Source of the DNA: Chlamydiota bacterium
Lineage (GTDB): Bacteria > Chlamydiota > Chlamydiia > Chlamydiales > SM23-39
Direction of reading: 5' to 3'
NCBI GenBank assembly: GCA_013285585.1
Contig: JABDHH010000009.1
Span: 1 to 43,983, forward strand
DNA: 43,983 nt
The notes under the pieces are model-generated. The model searched no databases and was not told the origin of the DNA. It was given only the letters and a program-made list of their open reading frames with translations. Position numbers and translations under genes: made by a program. Positions 1-7,100 of this stretch are shown piece after piece. Every line of letters begins with the position of its first letter. Position 1 is the stretch's first letter.

Positions 1-32
1 AAGTCCAGGTTTACAGAGGATACTGATTTGGC

Positions 33-198
33 TATACTGCGCCCGCTTAGGTTGTGTGAATTTTGACAGCAGGTTTTTGGCTCCAGCGCGTTGCGGAGAT
101 CGAGTCTAACTTGCACAATGTTACCGAGATCGAGCAATGCGCTGGAGTCAAAAAGATGCTCAACAAAATTCACTCAAGATGAGCGGGCGCGGTATATA
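33..198. repeat. Palindromic element, family B (full copy)
   Basis: This is a long imperfect inverted repeat. The left arm starts TATACTGCGCCCGCTTAGG and continues through a GTGAATTTTG segment and a CTCCAGCGC segment. The right arm, read in reverse complement, has the same three blocks in the same order. Both ends are rich in TATA. One arm recurs at 36681-36770. The element ends about 16 bases before a tRNA-Gly gene, and its TATATT terminus (195-200) sits where a -10 box would be expected for that tRNA. No open reading frame in it looks real. It is probably a non-autonomous MITE-like element; the boundaries are good to a few bases. Confidence 0.7.
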
Positions 199-213
199 TT
201 CCTTTTTCTTTTT

Positions 214-286
<73 letters not shown>

Positions 287-309
287 ATCTTTCTATTTGA
301 GGTCTGTTG

Positions 310-1716
310 ATGAAAGCCCTTATTTTAGCAGGCGGAAGCGGTACGCGCCTCTGGCCGGTTTCCAGGACCGAATATCCCAAGCAATTCTTAAAAATCGGCG
401 CCGATAAATCCCTTCTTCAAAAAACAGTCTTGAGGATTTTGAACCATTTCGCTCCCGAGGATGTTTTCATTCTGACGAGCCGCCTCTATATCTATGCGAT
501 GAAGGAGCAGCTCGGCGGCATGCACCTCGACCTCGAAAAGAATATCTTATTCGAGCCATGCCAGAAAAATACGGCCCCGGCGATCGCTTTCGCTTTGAAA
601 TACCTCGTGGGAAAATGTGGCTGTCCACTCGATGAGCTTGTTTTCGTATCCCCATCTGACCAAATGATCGAACCGAATGATCGATTTTGCGTGTATGCGG
701 ATCGTGCTTTGTCGATCGCTGAGTCCAACCGGATCGCGACGTTTGGCATTTGCCCTGGGCATCCTGAAACCGGATACGGCTACATTCAAGCGGGGGCCCC
801 GTTTGGCGATGATGCATACATCGCCGACCGCTTTGTCGAAAAACCTGATTTCGATACTGCGAAAAGATATATCGAAGCCGGCCATTTTTATTGGAACTCC
901 GGCATGTTCGCATTCAAGATCGAGACGATGCTGGAAGAGTTGAGAGCTTTCAGTCCCGAAATCTCCCAGTGCTTTGAGGGGAGTTTCGATGAGTTCGAGG
1001 GCAATTTTCAAAATATGCCGGATCTTTCAATCGATTACGCTGTCATGGAAAAGTCGAAAAAAACTGTCGTTTTGCCGATCGATCTTTGCTGGTCAGATGT
1101 CGGTTCCTGGGACAGCGTTTTCGATCTTCTTCCAAAAGACAAAAACGGCAACGCCGCGGTAGGGTCCGTAGTCGAAGTCGATACGGAAGACTGCCTTATA
1201 CTAGGAGATAAGCGGCTCGTGGCCGCAATCGGACTGGAAGACATGCTAATCGTCGAAACGCCCGATGTCGTGCTCGTCGCCAAGAAAAAGGAATCGCAGA
1301 AGGTCAAGGAGATCGTTGCAAAGCTTAAGTTGATGGGGCGCAAGGAAATTAAAGAACATCTTACGACGAATCGTCCTTGGGGCCATTTTACGATCCTCGA
1401 CGCGGGAGAAAGATATAAGATCAAAAAAATCCTTGTTCTGCCTGGACAAACATTGAGCTTGCAGATGCACTTCCATAGGAGCGAGCATTGGGTCGTAGTC
1501 AAAGGAACCGCAAAAGTGACTATCCAGGGCAAGGAAACCCTCGTCCATGAAAATGAAAGTATTTATGTGCCGAAAGCTGCTGTTCATCGAGTCTCCAACC
1601 CTGGCAAAGTCGCCCTCGAAATCATCGAAACCCAAGTGGGCGAGTACTTGGGGGAAGACGATATCGTTCGCCTGGAAGATTGTTATGGGAGGATGGCTTC
1701 CCACTCAACAACTTGA
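310..1716 (+). CDS. manC: Mannose-1-phosphate guanylyltransferase, probably bifunctional with mannose-6-phosphate isomerase
   Basis: The enzyme makes GDP-mannose from mannose-1-phosphate and GTP in the cytoplasm; the C-terminal cupin domain of this family interconverts fructose-6-P and mannose-6-P. The nucleotidyltransferase signature LAGGSGTRLWPVSRTEYPKQ lies at about residues 6-26, and FVEKP and YWNSGMF motifs follow. The cupin part (about 350-460) has NRPWGHF, a metal-site-like MHFHRSEHW and a VGEYLGEDDIVRLED end. The 468-residue length fits the ManC/CpsB/XanB family. I chose ATG 310 over the in-frame TTG at 307 because it gives the usual MKALILAGG start. The gene stands alone behind a tRNA. 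GDP-mannose would feed surface glycans; no partner genes are nearby. Confidence 0.93.
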   Translation: MKALILAGGSGTRLWPVSRTEYPKQFLKIGADKSLLQKTVLRILNHFAPEDVFILTSRLYIYAMKEQLGGMHLDLEKNILFEPCQKNTAPAIAFALKYLVGKCGCPLDELVFVSPSDQMIEPNDRFCVYADRALSIAESNRIATFGICPGHPETGYGYIQAGAPFGDDAYIADRFVEKPDFDTAKRYIEAGHFYWNSGMFAFKIETMLEELRAFSPEISQCFEGSFDEFEGNFQNMPDLSIDYAVMEKSKKTVVLPIDLCWSDVGSWDSVFDLLPKDKNGNAAVGSVVEVDTEDCLILGDKRLVAAIGLEDMLIVETPDVVLVAKKKESQKVKEIVAKLKLMGRKEIKEHLTTNRPWGHFTILDAGERYKIKKILVLPGQTLSLQMHFHRSEHWVVVKGTAKVTIQGKETLVHENESIYVPKAAVHRVSNPGKVALEIIETQVGEYLGEDDIVRLEDCYGRMASHSTT

Positions 1717-1788
1717 ACATCTATTCGGCCATGATTTTAGGAACCGAGTCAGGAACAAATTCAGACCGATCAAATCTGAGCATTCTGC

Positions 1789-2118
1789 ATGAAAACAATC
1801 TTATTATTAATTTGCTCCAATATTTTTATGACCATTGCTTGGTACTGGCACCTGAAATTTCGAGAATATCCAGTTTTTTTAGTTATAGTAATTAGTTGGG
1901 GTATTGCATTTTTTGAGTATTGCTTTCAAGTGCCTGCTAATAGAATTGGGAGTTATGAATTTTCAATAACTCAGTTAAAAACAATCCAAGAAATTATTAC
2001 TCTTGTAGTTTTTTGTATATTTTCTTATTTATATTTTGGACAAAAGATTGGTTTCAATCAATTAATAGGGTTTGGATTCCTTGTTTTAGCAGCTTATTTC
2101 ATATTTAAAACGAACTAG
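1789..2118 (+). CDS. Small multidrug-resistance-like membrane protein, DUF486 (DMT superfamily)
   Basis: This 109-residue protein has four hydrophobic segments, at roughly residues 2-20, 26-43, 62-80 and 85-105. It shows features that I associate with the DUF486 family: a tryptophan after the first helix (IAWYWHLKF), the segment FEYCFQVPANRIG, and a final helix GFGFLVLAAYFIF. It probably sits in the inner membrane; substrate and function are unknown for the family. The coding sequence is clearly more A+T-rich than manC just upstream, which suggests separate acquisition. It starts 72 bases after manC, with no strong Shine-Dalgarno. A family A palindrome follows 82 bases after its stop. Confidence 0.85.
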   Translation: MKTILLLICSNIFMTIAWYWHLKFREYPVFLVIVISWGIAFFEYCFQVPANRIGSYEFSITQLKTIQEIITLVVFCIFSYLYFGQKIGFNQLIGFGFLVLAAYFIFKTN

Positions 2119-2200
2119 TTTGCTTTTTCAGTAGTAGATTGTATTTTTTTTTGATAAAAATGTTTGAATTGATTTAATTTTGGATATCCATGATAATTAA

Positions 2201-2360
2201 TACCAAATATCAGAAATAACGTTAAGTTTGGCAAGGAAGCTGCACAAATTTTTTGTCTGGAACGAGTGACCATTGCCAGTATGGCAAGGCACGAGTGAAG
2301 ACGAAAAATTTGTTGCAGAGCTGACGTAGCCAAACTTAACGTTATTTCTGATATTTGGTA
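2201..2360. repeat. Palindromic element, family A, copy 1 (160 bp)
   Basis: The outer 32 bases at each end form a perfect inverted repeat beginning TACCAAATATCAGAAATAAC. The inner arms stay complementary with a few mismatches, down to a small central hairpin (TTGCCAGTATGGCAA). The element is flanked by TAA on both sides, which may be a 3-bp target duplication. Other copies are at 28353-28512 and, incompletely, from 43860 to the window edge. It has no coding capacity. It lies just 3' of the DUF486 gene and ends 25 bases before the GTG start of the next gene. Confidence 0.95.
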
Positions 2361-2384
2361 TAACTCACAACAAGGAGTTGATTT

Positions 2385-2684
2385 GTGGAATTATCAAAAA
2401 TTCTTTCAGCTTACCATTGCCGATCTGCTCAGGTCCAAGCTCTGCCGCCCCAACATCAGGAAGCGCGCGAAAAAGAAGCAATCAAGAATGACTCGAGATC
2501 GACCCAATTATTGGGGAACGAACCGATTCTCGAGATCCATAAAGTCGAAGGCGGTTATGTAGTCGCGACTGAATTACACGAATTGAAAGTCGATGTACAC
2601 TATCTTCCTCCAGAGCGCCATATCTGCGGTCCTGCCAACTTCGAATTGTTTTTCCACCAGCCCGTTCCAAAATCCGGTAAATAA
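2385..2684 (+). CDS. Hypothetical protein, 99 aa
   Basis: I do not recognise this soluble protein. The start is GTG, seven bases after a good AAGGAG ribosome site (2372-2377). The first 45 residues are polar and Gln/Glu/Arg-rich. The second half (EPILEIHKVEGGYVVATE to the end) looks like a compact beta-rich domain with HELKVDVHYLPPE and a PANFELFF segment. No signal peptide or membrane segment is visible. The gene converges with the minus-strand yidD-like gene, with only four bases between the stops. A family A palindrome ends immediately upstream, so the original promoter may have been displaced. Confidence 0.7.
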   Translation: MELSKILSAYHCRSAQVQALPPQHQEAREKEAIKNDSRSTQLLGNEPILEIHKVEGGYVVATELHELKVDVHYLPPERHICGPANFELFFHQPVPKSGK

Positions 2685-2688
2685 GAGT

Positions 2689-3081
2689 TCATCGATATTT
2701 ATCGACTTTGGCTGGGTCGAATTTGAAGATCTGGCCGTCAATTTCAACGGTGCGGTAGACCCATTCTTCATCGTTTTCGCGAAGCAGCCGGTCGCATCCC
2801 ATGATATAGCCTTTCAGAAATCCGTAGCGCTGCATTGCGAGCTGCATATAGCGGGAAGAGGTGGGACGGTAATGGCTCCGCGGTCCGTCGACAGGCGAGA
2901 TCACTTCCTGGTGGAAGCGGATGATCGCATCCGCAATCTGCGTGGCAATCGAAAAGGTTTGGGCCGTTTGATCTTGGTCGACCTGATGTTTGAGATCGAC
3001 ATCTTTTCCCCAGGGTTCGAAATAGCCTGGGTAAGAGAAAAGCGAGAAGGAAAGACTGCAGCAGAGGATCATCCTGATCAT
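2689..3081 (-). CDS. YidD-like protein with N-terminal export signal, lacking the family cysteines
   Basis: Residues about 50-100 match the membrane-insertion efficiency factor YidD: IRFHQEVISPVDGPRSHYRP, then TSSRYMQLAMQRYGFLKG and CDRLLREN. In ordinary YidD the centre reads C-R-F-x-P-T-C-S; here both cysteines are serine or replaced. At 130 residues it is also longer than the usual 70-90, because a hydrophobic leader (MIRMILCCSLSFSLFSYPG) precedes the domain. It therefore looks exported or membrane-anchored rather than a canonical cytoplasmic-face YidD. Its ATG overlaps the TGA of the upstream TPR lipoprotein gene by one base (TGATG), so the two are probably translationally coupled and functionally linked. 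Family assignment is fairly sure; function is not. Confidence 0.75.
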   Translation of the reverse strand: MIRMILCCSLSFSLFSYPGYFEPWGKDVDLKHQVDQDQTAQTFSIATQIADAIIRFHQEVISPVDGPRSHYRPTSSRYMQLAMQRYGFLKGYIMGCDRLLRENDEEWVYRTVEIDGQIFKFDPAKVDKYR

Positions 3082-4199
3082 CAGAAAGAATGCTCCAGCA
3101 TGAGGACAGGAAATAGCTTGTGGTCGTTGAGGGACGCGCTGGCGGTTCGTTCGTATAGCCGCTCGTTATAATATTTCGCCTCTTCGCCTGCGCCATAGAT
3201 GCCGCCAAAGTACCAACCGGTTTCGAAACCGAGCGTGATGATGCCGCCCGCAGTGTGGCCGTGGTGGAAAAATTCATAGGCCGCGGCGATGAAAAGCGCA
3301 TTGAGGAAAAAGGCGGTAAAAGCTGATTTCTTTTGACCGATGTACAGATAGCCTGCTCCGGGAAAGAGCGCGTTGAGAGTTTGGGCGAAGGCGACCGATT
3401 TTTTTCCTGAATCGTAGGATTCGAGAAGGTTGCTGAGATAGGAAGGACCGTTGAAACCATCCGCGAAGAGGTCGACTTGAGCAATCTCTCCTTCGCGGAT
3501 CGCGCGCGATAATTTCAATTGCTCAGCGGTATCAGGATAGGTGTTGGTCATCATTTCAAAAATGCGTTCCTGCTTTTCGGGGTTGTCCATTTCCCGGTAG
3601 CATTCGTAAAGGACGAGCAAGAGATCGCGGTAAGCAGGGAATGTCTTGTCTACATGGGCCAAGCGGCTTTTTTCAAACGCTTCGATCGCTTCATCGTATT
3701 TCTTGCCGAGAAAGTAGCAAAAGAGGATGTCGTACTGGATTTCGAGCTGTCTTTGGTGTTCTGTCGGGGGAATGAGGATCTCCGCCCTTTTATAAGTGGA
3801 GATTGCGCGGTATAGATCGAGCTGCTGCGCAAAACCGGAGGCGATGACGCATTCCTTGGTCCAGTCGGCGGCTTTTTCTTCAGGGGTAAAAGCACGGAAT
3901 GCGCTTTGAAGCCCTTGGAGGTGCCGGTCTTGAAGCGGCCAGCTTACATGCGGGTCGATGCTGTCGGAAACGCGATAGCAGGATGCCATCAGGGCAAGAG
4001 CCGCAATCAAGAACAGCCTAGGGAGTGTACCGTAAAGATTCTTCTGTCGATTTTTAGGTTCTTTTGAGCCGATTTTCGATTCAAAATTTTGGGGGGCATA
4101 TATACTTTTCGATATTGCCCCCAAATTTTGAAGGCGAAAAGCGGCCAAAATAATCCAAAAAAGCGACGAAGCAATCTTTACGGTACAGTCCCTAGTCAT
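3081..4199 (-). CDS. TPR-type lipoprotein with C-terminal membrane segments, 5' end interrupted in frame by a palindromic element
   Basis: The conserved part begins with a lipobox (LALMASC, near 3975). It continues with a helical TPR-like region (QLDLYRAISTYKRAEIL, KYDEAIEAFEKSRLAHVDK) and ends with LFPGAGYLYIGQKKSA plus two hydrophobic segments. The family C palindrome (4018-4195) sits inside the 5' end. Removing it with one CTAG restores ATGACTAGGCTGTTCTTG, which encodes MTRLFLIAALALMASC, a classic lipoprotein signal. With the element in place the frame stays open and 58 extra codons separate the ATG at 4199 from the old signal. Whether translation now starts at 4199 or inside is unclear. 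The ATG overlaps the end of cdsC, so the gene belongs to the T3SS transcript. Its role is unknown; envelope location is inferred. Confidence 0.8.
   Translation of the reverse strand: MTRDCTVKIASSLFWIILAAFRLQNLGAISKSIYAPQNFESKIGSKEPKNRQKNLYGTLPRLFLIAALALMASCYRVSDSIDPHVSWPLQDRHLQGLQSAFRAFTPEEKAADWTKECVIASGFAQQLDLYRAISTYKRAEILIPPTEHQRQLEIQYDILFCYFLGKKYDEAIEAFEKSRLAHVDKTFPAYRDLLLVLYECYREMDNPEKQERIFEMMTNTYPDTAEQLKLSRAIREGEIAQVDLFADGFNGPSYLSNLLESYDSGKKSVAFAQTLNALFPGAGYLYIGQKKSAFTAFFLNALFIAAAYEFFHHGHTAGGIITLGFETGWYFGGIYGAGEEAKYYNERLYERTASASLNDHKLFPVLMLEHSF
4018..4195. mobile_element. MITE-like palindrome, family C, inserted at the cdsC/lipoprotein junction
   Basis: The terminal inverted repeats are 23 bp with one mismatch (4018-4040 and 4173-4195; outer sequence CTAGGGAGTGTACCGTAAAG against CTAGGGACTGTACCGTAAAG). 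Complementarity extends imperfectly to the centre, including CAAAATTTTGGGGGG against CCCCCAAATTTTG. CTAG is present at both ends, and removing 174 bp restores a perfect gene overlap. This shows a real insertion with target duplication (CTAG, or TA within it). It carries no transposase, so it would have been mobilised in trans. Confidence 0.9.
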
Positions 4200-7100
4200 C
4201 GTCAATCGATTTGATGAGTTCCACTGCTTCGTCATAATTATGTTCGAGGAACGGGGTATTCGACAAGTCGCGGAAGAAGATCTCCTGCTCAGAGGTTACG
4301 CGCCGCATATCGTCGATCGAATTGATGATGAAGGGGCGCAGGAAGATGACCACGTTTTGGTTGGATATCGTGTCGTTTTGCTGAGAAAAGGCGGCGCCGA
4401 TCATGGGCAGTCCCCCAAGACATGGGATCCCTTGTTTGGTCTTTGTGTTCGAATTATTCACAAATCCGCTTAAGACAAGGAAATTGCGGTCGGGGACGTG
4501 GACAGTCGTCTGCATGGTCGTTTTACTGGTGACGATCCCGTTTGCGGTCTGAGTTTGGAAGTTGAGCTGTGATTGGCCGGTGATATCGGTGGCGGTCTGG
4601 GATCGGTCCAAATTGATGTCGAGAGTCACGATGTCGGAGTTGCCCAGAACGGGGGTGATCGTCAGGTTCAGGCCGATATCGCGGTATTCGATGTTCGATG
4701 TGAGGATCGTGGCGCCGTTCGTGGTGTTGTTGACGAACGAGCCGGTGAATGGGATGTTCGCTCCGGAGAAGATGCTCGATGTGCGGCCATCTTGGCCCAG
4801 AAGCTTGGGAGCAGTGATGATCGTAGTCTCGATATCTGACTGGAGTGCGCTCAGCAAAGAACCGAGAGTCAGGAAGGTATTGCCGTTATGTTTGATCACT
4901 TCCCCGATGACGCCGAGATCGAATCCGGCAACAGGGGGGATATTGCCGATAGGAGTCGGCGATTGAGGGGGCGTAAGGCCTGAGAGCTTGCTCACGAATG
5001 TATCGGGAAAAGCTGATTGAGCATTCGGCGGCGGGATGGTATTGAAGGAACTCACGCCGAATTTTTCGTTGAACTTGTAGTTGCCGCCCCATTCAAGGCC
5101 GAAGAGCAGGGCGTTCGTCAACGATGTTTCGATCACGAGGATCTCGATGAAGACCTGCTTCAAGGGGATGTCGAGGTTTTTGATCAATTCTTTCAGTCGG
5201 GTCAAAGTCTCCTGATCCCCGGAACAAAGGAGTGAGTTGGTTACATCGAGCCATTGGATCGAATTGATCGAGTTGAGAAGATTTTGGTTGACCGGAGCGT
5301 TATTTCCAATCAAATCCTTTGCGATTTGCCTCAGTGCGTTCTGGATCTCGTCGCCTTTGTGGAATTGGAGTTTATAGACCAGGAAGCTTGTATTTTCGAT
5401 GGCTTGAATCGAAGGTTCGAGAGGAGCGGTGGGCTGCTTATTTGGCAAATTCGAGGGAATATCGAATGCTTTGAGGAGATCCTTGATTTGGTCGAGGGCT
5501 TTTGGGGTCCCGGTGAATACAAGAGACTGGGTTTGTTCGATGGTGCGCATTGAGGAGATGGCGGAAAAGAGATCGGGATCGGTCAACCCGCTGGAGCGGA
5601 GATTTTCAGCAAAGTCATGCATGAGTTTCTCGAGGTCGGGCATAGGAAGGGAGACCGGTTTATAGAGGTAGAAGTTTGTCTGGCCGGGCTGCGGGGCTTT
5701 TTCAGGAAGAGGGGCGGGAGCGGCAAGCGACGTGACATCGAATTGTTCTATAAGCGCCTGGACTTTCATAAGGGCGTCTTCGGTGCCGGTGAAAAAGAGA
5801 GAGTTTGTCTCTTTCACATATTTCATCGAGTTCAAAGCTTGAAGCATGTCTGGATCGGCTCCGCCCGATTTCTTGAGGTCGGCCGTCATCGTTTTGATCG
5901 AGGTTGTGATTTGAGCGCCTCCGGCTACCTTGAGCTTATAAAGGAGAAATGTCGTTTTGCCGATGTGCTGGATCTGCGCATGTTCTTTGGGCGGCGTATC
6001 GATGTCTTTTAAAAGCGTTTGGATCTTTTGAATCGAATCTGCATTGCCTGTAAAGATCAGAGAATTGGTCGTCTCGACATATTTAGCCGAATTGATCGCC
6101 TGGAGAAGAGGAGGATCGGCAAGCCCTGCTTTTTTCAAGTTCGCCGCGACCTCCTGCAGCGATTTCTCGATCTGCGCGGCCGTTTGATGCTGAGGCTTGT
6201 ACAAGAAAAAATTGCTGCTGATCTGATTGACGTTAACTCGAGGATAATCGTATTCGGCGATCAGGGTCTTGACCTCTTCGATCGCCGAGGGATCGCCGGT
6301 CAGGAGCAGAGAATTGGTCTCTTTCACATAGCGGATGTTCTCAATGACGCTTAAAACCTTGTCATCTTTGAGACCGCCTTGTTTTAGATCTTTCGCCAAA
6401 TTATCTAATTCTTCTTCGACAACGTCTCCTGAAGTGGATTGAAGCTTGTAGATGAAATATCCCGGTTTTACATTTCGAGTTTCCGGCTTGTCGAAATTGG
6501 CGAGAAGCTCTTTGATCTGGTCGAGCGCTGCAGGAGGGCCGTTGAACATGAAGGAGTGGGAATCGGCGATCCATTTTTTCGATCGGATCGTTTCGACGAG
6601 ATCTTTGTTGTGTCCTTCCTTGCTCATATTGTTCGCGAGCTGGTCGAGGTATTGGGCTGCTCTATCCTCGGGCGCATATTGGAGAGGATAGAGGAAAAAG
6701 TTCCTGGCCGATGCGGATACGACATCAAAGCTTTGGAGAACATCTTTGACGCGGGCAAGTGAAGCTTCAGGGCCTTGGAACATGAAAGAGTGGGAATCGG
6801 CAATCCATTTTCTTGAACGGACCGCATCGACGAGATCCTGATTCCCGCCTTTTTTGCTCAGGTTGTCCGCGAGCTGATCGAGATATTGGTTCGTCTTGTC
6901 AAGGGGGGCATGCTGCAGGGAATAAAGGAAAAAGTTTTTCTGGCCTTGAGACTGCTGGTCGAAGGTTTGGACGAGATCTTTGAGTCGGTCGATCGCATTC
7001 GCAGTGCCTTGGAATATGAATGATTGGGAAGCGTCGATCCATTTCATCGAACGGATTGCGTCAATCAACTCCGATTCGCTGTCCTTGTCTAGGTTGCCCG

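Noticed and set aside
2593..3171. 192-residue plus-strand open frame across the yidD-like gene
   Set aside because: It lies antisense to two genes with clear family features and shows no recognisable protein pattern; it is a shadow frame.
4200..4235. ATG at 4235 as start of the TPR lipoprotein
   Set aside because: This region is the 3' end of cdsC in another frame; the empty-site reconstruction shows the original start was the ATG at 4199.
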